Source: Verrucomicrobiia bacterium
GTDB lineage: Bacteria; Verrucomicrobiota; Verrucomicrobiia; Verrucomicrobiales; Akkermansiaceae
Reading direction: 5' to 3'
DNA: 32,004 nt
NCBI GenBank assembly: GCA_030431475.1
Contig: JAUIJD010000053.1
Location: 1-32,004 of the forward strand
Below are positions 14,945 through 30,069 of this stretch, one piece after another (within the stretch, counting starts at the first letter, position 1; each line of letters opens with the position of its first letter). The position numbers were made by a program, and so were the translations under genes. The notes beneath the pieces are model-generated. The model worked only from the letters and a program-made list of their open reading frames with translations. It did not search any database and was not told the DNA's origin.

Positions 14945-16315
14945 ATGAACCAACCCGCCGCCATCCTGCCCGTTCTGCCCGTCGTCCCCTTGTCGTGCCT
15001 CGCCATCTTCACCGCGCCCGCGTTGTTGGCCGACTACCCGATCGTCTCCAACCGCTACCTGGCGGACCCGTCGCCGCTGGTGACCGAGGACCGGGTCTAC
15101 ATCTACTGCTCCAACGACGACGAGAGTCCGCTGGAGGGGAGCTACAACATCCCGAACGTCGTCTGCGTCTCGAGCAGCGACATGAAGAACTGGACCGACC
15201 ACGGCTCGGTGTTCCGCGCCGAGGACGAGACCGACTGGGCGAAGAAGACCTGGGCGCCCTGCGCGATCGAGCGCAACGGCAAGTTCTACCTCTACTTCGG
15301 AAACGGCGGGGCGAACATCGGCGTGGCGGTGGGCGAAAGTCCGACCGGTCCGTTCAAGGACGTCCTCGGCAAGCCGCTCATCACCCACGGCACGCCCGGC
15401 GTGCAGCCGGCGAAGAACATGTGGCTGTTCGACCCCGGGGTCTACATCGACGACGACGGGCAGGCCTACATCTACTTCGGCGGCAACGGCGACGACAACG
15501 TCCGGGCCGCCAGGCTCAAGGAGGACATGGTCACGCTCGACGGCGAGGTGATCAAGATGTCGGCCCCGAACTTCTTCGAGGCGGCCTGGGTCTGGAAGCG
15601 GGACGGCAAGTACTACTTCTCCTACTCGAGCACGCCGTCGGCGGGGATGCGGATCGACTACATGATGGGCGACACCCCCCTCGAGTTCGAGTATGTCGGC
15701 GTCGTGGGCAAGCAGCCCCCGCACAACAACAACAACAACCACGCGGCCGAGTTCGAGTTCAAGGACCGCTGGTATCACGTCTATCACAACCGCATCGTGG
15801 CGACCGAGGCGAAGATCCCGACCGGCTTCCGCCGCAACCTGGCGATCGAGGAGTTCACCTACGACGACGAGGGTCTCATCAACGAGGTCGAATACACCAC
15901 CGACGGGGTCAAGCAACTCGGCCACCTCGATCCTTTCAAGCAGGTCGAGGCGGAGACCTTCGCGGCCCAGAAGGGCATCGAGACCGACAAGAGCTCGGCC
16001 GGCGGCATGTGCCTGACCGAGCTGGAGGACGGCGACTGGGTCGTGATCAAGGGCGTTGATTTTGGTTCCTCCGGCGCCAAGCGCTTCGCCGCCAAGGTCG
16101 CCAGCGAGTCTGAAGGCGGCGCCATCGAGCTTCGCCTGGGTGGTCCCGACGGGAAGTTGATCGGGACCTGCAAGGTAGAAGCCACCGGAGGTTGGCAGGA
16201 GTGGAAGACGGTTCAGTGCGAGGTGTCCGGTGCCACCGGGGTCCATGATCTCTGCCTCCGTTTCGCCGGCGGCGAAGGCGCCCTCATGAACGTGGACTTC
16301 TGGAAGTTCCAGTGA
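14945..16315 (+). CDS. Secreted GH43 arabinofuranosidase/xylosidase with C-terminal CBM6-like module
   Basis: GH43 enzymes are inverting arabinofuranosidases, xylosidases or arabinoxylan arabinofuranohydrolases with a five-bladed propeller. The 456-residue protein has a hydrophobic, Pro-rich signal peptide ending near ALLA. The expected triad is seen: base Asp41 in RYLADPSP, Asp163 in LFDPGVYIDDDG, and acid Glu212 in FFEAAWVWKRDG. The catalytic domain covers about 30-330. Residues 335-456 start at FKQVEAETFA and end in VDFWKFQ, typical of CBM6-like modules after arabinoxylan-active GH43 domains. A run of five Asn codons (AAC) lies at PPHNNNNNHAAEF. It is the first gene of the long plus-strand run, and its paralogue at 19954-21345 has the same architecture. 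Exact specificity cannot be read from sequence. Confidence 0.9.
   Translation: MNQPAAILPVLPVVPLSCLAIFTAPALLADYPIVSNRYLADPSPLVTEDRVYIYCSNDDESPLEGSYNIPNVVCVSSSDMKNWTDHGSVFRAEDETDWAKKTWAPCAIERNGKFYLYFGNGGANIGVAVGESPTGPFKDVLGKPLITHGTPGVQPAKNMWLFDPGVYIDDDGQAYIYFGGNGDDNVRAARLKEDMVTLDGEVIKMSAPNFFEAAWVWKRDGKYYFSYSSTPSAGMRIDYMMGDTPLEFEYVGVVGKQPPHNNNNNHAAEFEFKDRWYHVYHNRIVATEAKIPTGFRRNLAIEEFTYDDEGLINEVEYTTDGVKQLGHLDPFKQVEAETFAAQKGIETDKSSAGGMCLTELEDGDWVVIKGVDFGSSGAKRFAAKVASESEGGAIELRLGGPDGKLIGTCKVEATGGWQEWKTVQCEVSGATGVHDLCLRFAGGEGALMNVDFWKFQ
15725..15739 (+). repeat. (AAC)5 trinucleotide repeat inside the GH43 gene
   Basis: Five consecutive AAC codons encode an Asn run between two histidines in the catalytic domain. 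The codons are identical rather than mixed AAC/AAT, so length change by slippage would be in frame. Confidence 0.8.
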
Positions 16316-16371
16316 GCGGTGCGGATGCTGCGGAACAGCGTTGCTCCCGGTAGGGGCCTTCCCTCGATTTC

Positions 16372-17946
16372 ATGAAATTCATCACTCCTTTCCTTGTTTC
16401 TGCCGTCTCGGTGGTGGCGGCGGTCAGCGCCTTCGCCGCGGAGAACCCCATCATTCACGCCGACGTCCCGGACGTGTCGATGATCCGCGTGGGCGATACC
16501 TACTACATGAGTAGTACGACGATGCACATGGCTCCCGGCGTGCCGATCATGAAATCGACGGACCTGGTGAACTGGAAGCTGGTGTCCTACGCCTACGACA
16601 CCCTCGACGACGTCGATGAGCTCAAGCTCGCCAACGGCAGGAATGCCTACGGCCGCGGTTCGTGGGCGAGCAGCCTCCGTCATCACGATGGCACCTTCTA
16701 CGTGGCGACCTTTTCCGGGACCACCGGTAAAACCTACATCTACTCGACCAAAGACCCCGAGGGCGGGACCTGGGAGCAGGTCTCCTCGTTCCGTCCCTCG
16801 CTCCACGACCTGTCGCTGTTCTTCGACGACGACGGCCGCGTTTACGCAATCCATGGCGGCGGAGACCTAAGCTTGGTGGAGCTCGAGCCGGATCTCTCCG
16901 GGATCAAGGAGGGCGGAGTCAACAAGGTCATCATCGAGAACGCCAACCGCCTGTTCGGCGAGAACGAGGTCGGCGGCCTGAAGGCCGAGGGCGCGCAACT
17001 TTTCAAGGTTGACGGCAAGTACCACCTGTTCCTGATCGCCTCGCCCCGGAGCCGCTGGTCGCGCAGCGTGCTGCTCCACCGCGCCGACCGGATCACCGGC
17101 CCCTACGAGGGCCGGGTGGGGATGGAGGACAAGGGGGTCGCCCAAGGAGGGCTGATCGACACGCCGGACGGTGATTGGTATGCTTATCTGTTCCGCGACA
17201 CCGGCGCGGTGGGGCGCATTCCCTGGCTGGTGCCGGTCGAGTGGAAGGACGGCTGGCCGGTCCTCGGGGTCGACGGCAAGGCGCCGGAAAAGCTCGACGA
17301 TCTGCCCGCGAGCGAGGGCCTGATGCCGGGGATCGTGGCGTCCGACGAGTTCGACCGCGGTCAGGGCGACCCGGCGCTGCCGCTGGTCTGGCAGTGGAAC
17401 CACAACCCCGACGACGAGCATTGGTCGCTCGAGGCCCGGCCCGGCGCGCTGCGGCTGACGACCTCGCGGGTCGACAAGGAACTGGTCGAGGCTAGGAACA
17501 CGCTGACCCAGCGGACCTTCGGGCCGGTGAGCTCGGCGGAGACCCGTCTCGATGCCAGCGGGATGAAGGAGGGCGACTTCGCCGGCCTCTGCGCGCTGCA
17601 GCGGAAGTATGGCTTCGTCGGCGTGAAGGCCGGCCCGGACGGCCGGCAGGTGGTGATGGTGAGCGCCCAGGACGGGGCCCCGAGGGAGTTGGCCTCCGAA
17701 CCGCTGGAGGGCCAACTGGTGCACCTCCGGGTCGAGTGCGACTTCCGCGATCGCGCGGACAAGGCACGTTTTTTCTACCGCGTGGACGGCAAAGAGTGGA
17801 AGGCGATCGGCGATACCCTGCAGATGTCGTACGACATGCCCCATTTCATGGGCTACCGCTTCGGTCTTTTCAACTTCGCCACCGAGGAGGCGGGTGGCCA
17901 TGCCGACTTCGATTTCTTCCGGATCAGCGACTCAATCTCCGGGTAG
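16372..17946 (+). CDS. Secreted GH43 beta-xylosidase/arabinofuranosidase with C-terminal concanavalin-like domain
   Basis: The 524-residue protein has a clear signal peptide (MKFITPFLVSAVSVVAAVSA, cleaved near FAA). The N-terminal GH43 propeller (25-320) opens with NPIIHADVPDVSMIRVGDTYY. Asp34 in VPDVS is the likely general base, Asp146 in LHDLSLFFDDDG the pKa modulator, and Glu206 in KAEGAQLFKVDG the acid. A second beta-sandwich domain (about 330-520, from IVASDEFDRGQ to FFRIS) matches the 'beta-xylosidase, family 43, C-terminal' module, which in known enzymes contributes to the active site. Length and two-domain layout fit bacterial GH43 subfamilies with xylosidase or arabinofuranosidase activity. 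It follows the first GH43-CBM gene by 56 bases and precedes GH97 by 27 bases, consistent with one transcript. Confidence 0.9.
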   Translation: MKFITPFLVSAVSVVAAVSAFAAENPIIHADVPDVSMIRVGDTYYMSSTTMHMAPGVPIMKSTDLVNWKLVSYAYDTLDDVDELKLANGRNAYGRGSWASSLRHHDGTFYVATFSGTTGKTYIYSTKDPEGGTWEQVSSFRPSLHDLSLFFDDDGRVYAIHGGGDLSLVELEPDLSGIKEGGVNKVIIENANRLFGENEVGGLKAEGAQLFKVDGKYHLFLIASPRSRWSRSVLLHRADRITGPYEGRVGMEDKGVAQGGLIDTPDGDWYAYLFRDTGAVGRIPWLVPVEWKDGWPVLGVDGKAPEKLDDLPASEGLMPGIVASDEFDRGQGDPALPLVWQWNHNPDDEHWSLEARPGALRLTTSRVDKELVEARNTLTQRTFGPVSSAETRLDASGMKEGDFAGLCALQRKYGFVGVKAGPDGRQVVMVSAQDGAPRELASEPLEGQLVHLRVECDFRDRADKARFFYRVDGKEWKAIGDTLQMSYDMPHFMGYRFGLFNFATEEAGGHADFDFFRISDSISG

Positions 17947-17973
17947 GCCGGCGACCCTTTCTTCCACGGACCC

Positions 17974-19920
17974 ATGAACCGCTTCATCCAACCCATCCTC
18001 CGTCGGATCGCGTGTCTCGCCCTCCTCTGCGCTCTCGCAGAAGGTGCGGAGGTGCGCAGTCCGGACGGCCGCCTCGCGGTCGAGGTTGGCGTCGACGACC
18101 AGGGGCTGTTCTACCGCGTGCGGATGGACGGCGATCCGGTGCTCGAGCGCTCGCCGCTGGGGCTCGAGACCAGCATCGGCAGCTTCGGTGCAGGCCTGCG
18201 GGCCGACGGCACCGAGACCGGCCGGATCGACGAGCGCTACACCCTGCCGCACGGCAAGGTCCGCGACGTCCACTACGTGGCCAACACGCTGCGCTCCGCG
18301 TTCGTCGGCGAGCGCGGCTCCCGGCTCGAGGTGATCTTCCACGTCAGCGACCGCGACGTGGCCTTCCGCTACCGCCTGTCGAGCGAGCGCGAGCGGCGGG
18401 TGGTGGTCGAGCGCGAGCTGTCCGGCTTCAACCTTCCCTCCGACGCCACCGCCTTCGTGACCCAGCAGGTCGCGTGGGGCGGCGGATTCGCGAAGACCAA
18501 GCCGAGCTACGAGGAGGGCTACATGATGGACGTGCCGGTCGGGACCAAGTCGCCCACCGGGCTCGGCTTCACCTTTCCCGCCCTGTTCCGGCTCGGCGAC
18601 CAGGGCTGGGCGCTGGTCTCCGAGACCGGCGTGACCAGCCGCTACGTCGGCAGCCGCCTGGGCGACCCCGACGAGGGGGGCACCTACCCGCTCGCCTTCC
18701 CCGAGGAGGCCGAGAACGCCGGGATCGGCGACGCGACGGCCCACGCCTCGCTGCCGATGACGACCCCGTGGCGGACCATCACCCTCGGCGAAACGCTGGC
18801 CCCGATCGTCGAGACCACCGTCTCGACCGACCTGGTCGAGCCGCTCTACGAGCCGTCCCAGACTTTCCAACCCGGGAAATCGACCTGGAGCTGGATCCTG
18901 TGGCAGGACCCGAGCATGAACGAGGCGGACCAGCGGGCCTACATCGACCTCGCCGGCGAGCTGGGCTACGAGTACATCCTCATCGACGCCCTGTGGGACA
19001 ACAACATCGGCCGCGAGAAGATGGCTGAACTGGTCGAGTACGCCGCCACCAAGGACGTCTCGGTCCTGCTCTGGTACAACTCGAACGGCGCCTGGAACGA
19101 CGCGCCGCAGAGTCCGCGCGACCGGATGGACACCGCGCCCGCCCGCCAGAACGAGATGGCCTGGCTGCAGTCGATCGGGGTCAAGGGCCTGAAGATCGAC
19201 TTCTTCGGCGGCGACAAGCAGACGACGATGAAGCTCTACGAGGACATCCTGACCGACGGCAACCGCTACGGGCTGATCTTCAACTTCCACGGCGCGACGC
19301 TGCCGCGGGGGTGGCAGCGGATGTATCCGAACTTCATGACCAGCGAGGCGGTCACGGCCTCCGAGAACCTCATCTTCTCGCAGGGGTTCGCCGACCGCGA
19401 GGCCTTCAACAGCACGGTGTTTCCCTTCGTGCGGAACCCCGTGGCGCCGATGGACTACGGTCCGGTGCTGCTCAACAAGCGGTTCAACCGCGACCCGGAC
19501 CGGGGGAACACCCGGCGCACCACGGACGCCTTCCAGCTGGCCACGGCGGTGACCTTCCAGTCACCCCTCCAGCACTTCGGGATCACGCCGAACAACCTCG
19601 AGGAACAGCCCGACTTCGTGATCGATTTCCTGAAGCAGGTGCCGACGGTTTGGGATGACACCCGCTTCCTGGACGGCTATCCGGGCAGGCTCTTCGCGGT
19701 GGCGCGGCGCAGCAAGGAGTCGTGGTACATCGCCGCCACCAACGGCGAGAACGAGGCGAAGGAGATCACGCTCCGCCTTCCGGGGTTCAAGGACCGGACC
19801 TTCAACATGATTCACGACGGACCCGACGGGGCGGCGGCGACACGCAAGGTGACGGTGCGCTCCGACGGAACGCTCACGGTCCCGCTTGGCGCGAACGGCG
19901 GAGCGGTTCTCCACCCGTAG
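17974..19920 (+). CDS. Secreted GH97 alpha-glycosidase (retaining type, probable alpha-galactosidase)
   Basis: GH97 contains inverting alpha-glucosidases and retaining alpha-galactosidases, plus a few other activities. The 648-residue length is typical. A signal peptide is visible (RIACLALLCALAEGA). An N-terminal beta-sandwich (25-280) precedes the barrel, which begins near STWSWILWQDPSMNEADQR. GLKIDFFGGDKQ carries Asp409 at the position of the nucleophile in retaining GH97 enzymes, and NFMTSEAVTASEN carries Glu458 as likely acid/base. A C-terminal beta domain ends with GANGGAVLHP. The Asp nucleophile argues against a SusB-like inverting alpha-glucosidase. In a xylan locus the best fit is removal of alpha-galactosyl side chains, though beta-L-arabinopyranosidase activity is also known in this family. 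Gene spacing is 27 bases upstream and 33 downstream. Confidence 0.9.
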   Translation: MNRFIQPILRRIACLALLCALAEGAEVRSPDGRLAVEVGVDDQGLFYRVRMDGDPVLERSPLGLETSIGSFGAGLRADGTETGRIDERYTLPHGKVRDVHYVANTLRSAFVGERGSRLEVIFHVSDRDVAFRYRLSSERERRVVVERELSGFNLPSDATAFVTQQVAWGGGFAKTKPSYEEGYMMDVPVGTKSPTGLGFTFPALFRLGDQGWALVSETGVTSRYVGSRLGDPDEGGTYPLAFPEEAENAGIGDATAHASLPMTTPWRTITLGETLAPIVETTVSTDLVEPLYEPSQTFQPGKSTWSWILWQDPSMNEADQRAYIDLAGELGYEYILIDALWDNNIGREKMAELVEYAATKDVSVLLWYNSNGAWNDAPQSPRDRMDTAPARQNEMAWLQSIGVKGLKIDFFGGDKQTTMKLYEDILTDGNRYGLIFNFHGATLPRGWQRMYPNFMTSEAVTASENLIFSQGFADREAFNSTVFPFVRNPVAPMDYGPVLLNKRFNRDPDRGNTRRTTDAFQLATAVTFQSPLQHFGITPNNLEEQPDFVIDFLKQVPTVWDDTRFLDGYPGRLFAVARRSKESWYIAATNGENEAKEITLRLPGFKDRTFNMIHDGPDGAAATRKVTVRSDGTLTVPLGANGGAVLHP

Positions 19921-19953
19921 GGCGCGACGCTTTCCTTCCACTCCGAGAGTTTT

Positions 19954-21345
19954 ATGAAAACCCGACTTCATCGATCCTGCCTCGCTGCCCTCGTGATGGT
20001 CGCGGCCGGCCCGCCGGTCTTGGCCGGGAATCCCATCATCCAGACGATCTACACCGCGGATCCCGCTCCGTTCGTGCACGAGGGAACCGTCTACCTCTAC
20101 ACCAGCCACGACGAGGACGAGCTGGTGAACAACTTCTTCACCATGAAGGACTGGGTCTGCTTCACCAGCCGGGACATGGTGAACTGGACCCACCATGGAG
20201 CCGTCGCCTCGCTGCGGAGCTTCGACTGGGCGGCCCCGGAGATCTCTGGGTGGGGAGGCTTCGAGAACGGCGCCTGGGCACCGCAGGCCATTGAGCGCGA
20301 TGGCAAGTGGTACCTCTACTGTCCCCTGCACGGCCGTGGCATCGGGGTGCTGGTGGCGGACGGTCCCTTCGGCCCCTTCCGCGATCCGCTCGGCAAGCCG
20401 CTGATCGCAGGCAATCACATCGATCCGACCGTGTTCATCGACGACGACGGGCAGGCCTACCTCTACTGGGGAAACCCGAAGTGCTGGTACGTGAAGCTGA
20501 ACGAGGACATGATCTCCTACGATACTAGTATCGGGGAAGAGGGACTGGTGGTCCTGGACATGACCGTTGAGCAGTTCGGCGCGCGGACGAAGGAGGACGA
20601 AAAGCGGCCCACCTCGTTCGAGGAAGGTCCGTGGCTCTACAAGCGGAAGGATCTCTACTATCTCTTCTTCGCCGGTGGCCCGATTCCCGAACACATCGCC
20701 TATTCCACCGGACCGAGCGCCGAGGGTCCCTGGAGCTACGGCGGCGTCGTCATGCCGACCCAGGGTGGCAGCTTCACGAACCATCCCGGGGTGATCGATT
20801 TCAAGGGCAGGACCTACCTCTTCTATCACAATGCGGCGCTGCCCGGCGGGGGCGGCTTCAAGCGCTCGGTGTGCGTCGATGAGCTGCGGTTCAAGGACGA
20901 CGGCTCGGTGGTGCAGATGGACATGACCGAGGAAGGCCCCGAGCCGGTGGCGGTGCTGGACCCTTACGAGCGCGTTGAGGCGGAAACGATCGCCTGGACC
21001 GGCGGGGTCGAGACCGCGTCGGCAGGTGAGAATCGGATCGTGGTGAGCGACATCGACGATGGGGACCTCATCCGGGTGCGCAACGTCGGCTTCGGTGACC
21101 GCAACCCCGGCAAGTGCTCGGTCAGCGTGGCGTCCGAAGGGCCCGGCGCGGTGATCGAGGTCCGCCTCGGTGGCAAGGACGCCGAGCCGGTCGCCGAGAT
21201 CGAGGTCGGCGCGACCGGCGGCCTCGACGAGTGGAAGACTTTCAGCGACGAGGTGACGGGCGTGAAGGGAGTCCATGACATCTTCTTCACCTTCAGGGTC
21301 CCCGAGGGGGGCGGCTTCCGCTTCGATTGCTGGAAGTTCCACTGA
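19954..21345 (+). CDS. Secreted GH43 with C-terminal CBM6-like module (paralogue of the first GH43)
   Basis: The 463-residue protein has a signal peptide (SCLAALVMVAAGPPVLA). The GH43 triad is visible: base Asp36 in IYTADPAPFV, Asp157 in HIDPTVFIDDDG, and acid Glu224 in FEEGPWLYKR. The catalytic domain runs to about residue 330. The C-terminal module (335-463) starts PYERVEAETIAW and ends FDCWKFH, matching the architecture of the GH43 at 14945-16315. Compared with that paralogue it has an insertion after FIDDDG (the ISYDTSIGEEG to KEDEKRP segment) and different loops around the active site, so specificities may differ. Family members of this layout include arabinoxylan arabinofuranohydrolases and bifunctional xylosidases. 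It sits 33 bases after GH97 and 50 bases before GH95. Confidence 0.9.
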   Translation: MKTRLHRSCLAALVMVAAGPPVLAGNPIIQTIYTADPAPFVHEGTVYLYTSHDEDELVNNFFTMKDWVCFTSRDMVNWTHHGAVASLRSFDWAAPEISGWGGFENGAWAPQAIERDGKWYLYCPLHGRGIGVLVADGPFGPFRDPLGKPLIAGNHIDPTVFIDDDGQAYLYWGNPKCWYVKLNEDMISYDTSIGEEGLVVLDMTVEQFGARTKEDEKRPTSFEEGPWLYKRKDLYYLFFAGGPIPEHIAYSTGPSAEGPWSYGGVVMPTQGGSFTNHPGVIDFKGRTYLFYHNAALPGGGGFKRSVCVDELRFKDDGSVVQMDMTEEGPEPVAVLDPYERVEAETIAWTGGVETASAGENRIVVSDIDDGDLIRVRNVGFGDRNPGKCSVSVASEGPGAVIEVRLGGKDAEPVAEIEVGATGGLDEWKTFSDEVTGVKGVHDIFFTFRVPEGGGFRFDCWKFH

Positions 21346-21395
21346 CCCGCGTGCTCCTCCGTCTTCCGGGACGACCATCATCCTTCTTACGACTC

Positions 21396-23735
21396 ATGAT
21401 TAATCGTTGCCTTCCAGCCTGCATCACGGCGGGCGCCTGCCTGCTCCTCTCCAGCCCGCCGGCCGCCGCCGGCGACAATCAGCTTTTGCTTCGCTATGAT
21501 CGGCCCGCCGAGAAATGGGAGGAAGCCCTTCCGGTCGGAAACGGACGGCTCGGAGCAATGGTCTTCGGTGATCCGGTAAACGAGCGCATCCAGCTCAACG
21601 AAGACACCGTCTGGGCCGGCGGTCCCTACAATCCCGTGAACCCGCGCGCCAGGGAGGCGCTGCCGGAAGTCCGGCGACTGGTCAATGAGGGCAAGTACAC
21701 GGACGCCGAGCGGCTGATCAATGAGAAGGTGATGGCCGAACCCCGCGGGCAGATGCCCTACCAGACGGTCGGAAGCCTGCGGCTCAAGTTTACCGCCGGC
21801 GAGGTGAGCGACTACCAACGGCAGCTCGACCTGGACACGGCCACCACCACCGTGAGTTACACGGTCGACGGAGTGAGGCACCGTCGCGAGGTGTTCTCCA
21901 GCGCCCCGGACGACGTGATCGTGGTGCGGCTCACCGCCGACTCTCCGGGTGGCGTTTCGTTCACCGCCGGCATGGAATCGCCCATGCCGTCGACCGCGGT
22001 GTCGGTCGATGACGGGAACACCCTCGTCCTGCGGGGCGAGGGGGCCGACTGGGGTGGCATCGAGGGAGCGATCGACTACCAGGCCCGGGTGCGCGTGGCT
22101 GCGGAGGGTGGCACGGTTTCCTCGAGCGATCGGGAGGTCTCGGTCGATGGGGCGGACTCCGTCCTGCTGCTGATCGCGGCCGCCTCCAATTTCGTGAGCT
22201 TCGACGACGTCAGCGGCGACCCGGAGGCCCGGGCCAAGAAGGCGCTGGCCGAAGCGGGGGGCAAGTCGTTCGAGGAGCTTCGGAGCGCCCACTTGAAGGA
22301 CTACCAACCGCTTTTCCGCCGGGTCTCGCTGGACTTCGGGCAGACCGACTCGGTCGAGCTTCCGACCAATGTCCGGATCGAGCGGTTCGCGCAGGGAGAC
22401 GACCCGCAGCTGGCCGCGCTCTACTACCAGTTCGGGCGCTACCTGTTGCTTTCGAGCTCCCGCCCGGGGACCCAGCCGGCGAACCTCCAGGGCATCTGGA
22501 ACCAGAGCACGAATCCACCCTGGCAGAGCAAGTACACGCTCAACATCAACGCGGAGATGAACTACTGGCCGGCCGAATCCGGCAACCTCGCCGAGTGCGT
22601 CGAGCCGCTGATCGCGATGATCGAGGACCTCACCGTCACCGGGGGCCGCACGGCGAGGGAGATGTATGGGGCGAAGGGCTGGGTGGTGCATCACAACACC
22701 GACCTCTGGCGGGCGACGGCCCCGATCGACGCCGCGAACTGGGGCATGTGGCCGACCGGCGGCGCCTGGTTGTGCCTGCACCTGTGGGATCGCTTTCTCT
22801 ACTCGGGGGATCCCGCCGTGCTGAAGCGGATCTACCCCGTCATGAAGGGGTCCGCCGAGTTCTTCCTCGACACCCTCCAGGAGGACGCCTCGGGCAAGTG
22901 GCTGGTCACGAATCCGTCGAACTCGCCCGAGCTGGTCCATCCGAAGGGGACCACGATCTGCGCGGGCCCGGCGATGGACATGCAGCTGCTGCGCGACCTC
23001 TTCGCGCACACGATCGAGGCGGCGGAGATGCTCAAGGTGGACGCGGAGTTCCGGAGCAAGCTGTCCTCGGCCCGCTCGCGGCTCGCCCCGGACCAGATCG
23101 GCAAGGCCGGCCAGCTCCAGGAATGGATGGACGATTGGGACATGGAGGTCGGCGACAAGCATCACCGCCACGTCTCCCATCTCTACGGGCTGTTCCCGGG
23201 ACGCGACATCTCGCTGGATAAGACCCCGGAGCTGGCGGCAGCCGCGAGGAAGTCGCTCGACATGCGGGGGGACAAGGCAACCGGTTGGGCCACCGCGTGG
23301 CGCCTCTGCCTCTGGACGCATCTTCGTGATGGCGACCGGGCGTACTCGATCCTCAAGCACCTGATCTCACCGGGGCTGACCTACCCCAACATGTTCGACT
23401 CGCACCCGCCGTTCCAGATCGACGGCAACTTCGGCGGGGCCGCGGGGCTCGTCGAGATGATCGTGCAGAGCCGCCTCGGCGAGATCCACCTGCTGCCGGC
23501 CCTGCCCGCGGACCTTCCGGACGGCAAGGCCACCGGGCTGCGTGCCCGCGGGGGACTTGAGTTGGATATCGAGTGGAAGCAGCACGAACTCGTCTCCGCG
23601 AGGATCCGCTTCGTGGCCAACGGACCGCGGGAGGTCGCTGTCCGTCTGGGAGAGAGGACGGCGAAGATCTCCCTGAAACCGGGCGATGCCGTGAGTGTCG
23701 GGCCCGATCTGAACATCAATGGCGATTTGGAATGA
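21396..23735 (+). CDS. Secreted GH95 alpha-L-fucosidase or alpha-L-galactosidase
   Basis: The ATG at 21396 gives 779 residues and a signal peptide (CITAGACLLLSSPPAAAG); the upstream TTG at 21327 lies inside the previous gene and is rejected. GH95 inverting enzymes act on alpha-linked fucose, and some on alpha-L-galactose. The N-terminal beta domain begins LRYDRPAEKWEEALPVGNGR with RIQLNEDTVWAGGPYNP, a family hallmark. The (alpha/alpha)6 barrel has GIWNQSTNPPWQSKYTLNIN then AEMNYWPAESGN (Asn385 in NIN), NPSNSPE with Glu512 as likely acid, HVSHLYGLFPG, and HPPFQIDGNFGG with Asp676. These correspond to the Asn, Glu and Asp active-site residues known in the family. Xylan is not normally fucosylated, while complex cereal glucuronoarabinoxylans carry L-galactose, so alpha-L-galactosidase is the attractive but unproven reading. 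Confidence 0.92.
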   Translation: MINRCLPACITAGACLLLSSPPAAAGDNQLLLRYDRPAEKWEEALPVGNGRLGAMVFGDPVNERIQLNEDTVWAGGPYNPVNPRAREALPEVRRLVNEGKYTDAERLINEKVMAEPRGQMPYQTVGSLRLKFTAGEVSDYQRQLDLDTATTTVSYTVDGVRHRREVFSSAPDDVIVVRLTADSPGGVSFTAGMESPMPSTAVSVDDGNTLVLRGEGADWGGIEGAIDYQARVRVAAEGGTVSSSDREVSVDGADSVLLLIAAASNFVSFDDVSGDPEARAKKALAEAGGKSFEELRSAHLKDYQPLFRRVSLDFGQTDSVELPTNVRIERFAQGDDPQLAALYYQFGRYLLLSSSRPGTQPANLQGIWNQSTNPPWQSKYTLNINAEMNYWPAESGNLAECVEPLIAMIEDLTVTGGRTAREMYGAKGWVVHHNTDLWRATAPIDAANWGMWPTGGAWLCLHLWDRFLYSGDPAVLKRIYPVMKGSAEFFLDTLQEDASGKWLVTNPSNSPELVHPKGTTICAGPAMDMQLLRDLFAHTIEAAEMLKVDAEFRSKLSSARSRLAPDQIGKAGQLQEWMDDWDMEVGDKHHRHVSHLYGLFPGRDISLDKTPELAAAARKSLDMRGDKATGWATAWRLCLWTHLRDGDRAYSILKHLISPGLTYPNMFDSHPPFQIDGNFGGAAGLVEMIVQSRLGEIHLLPALPADLPDGKATGLRARGGLELDIEWKQHELVSARIRFVANGPREVAVRLGERTAKISLKPGDAVSVGPDLNINGDLE

Positions 23736-23785
23736 GCCGACAGGGATCAATGCCCCAGCCGGCCAAGGGTGCCCCGGGCGGGCCG

Positions 23786-23806
23786 GGATGCGGGGCTTCG
23801 CATTCC
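23786..23806. other. Hairpin in the GH95-GH98 intergenic gap
   Basis: GGATGCG and CGCATTCC can pair over seven base pairs with one bulged T around a GGGCTT loop. It lies between the GH95 stop and the GH98 ATG, in a gap of 111 bases that is larger than the other gaps of this run. It may attenuate or process the transcript; no T tract follows. Confidence 0.3.
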
Positions 23807-23846
23807 TGGCACTCAGCTCGGCGGCGCATACCGCCCCATCATCAGC

Positions 23847-30060
<6,214 letters not shown>

Positions 30061-30069
30061 CACCGAGCC

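Noticed and set aside
21327-21395. TTG start for the GH95 gene
   Set aside because: It lies within the last codons of the GH43 gene, and the ATG at 21396 begins a proper signal peptide.
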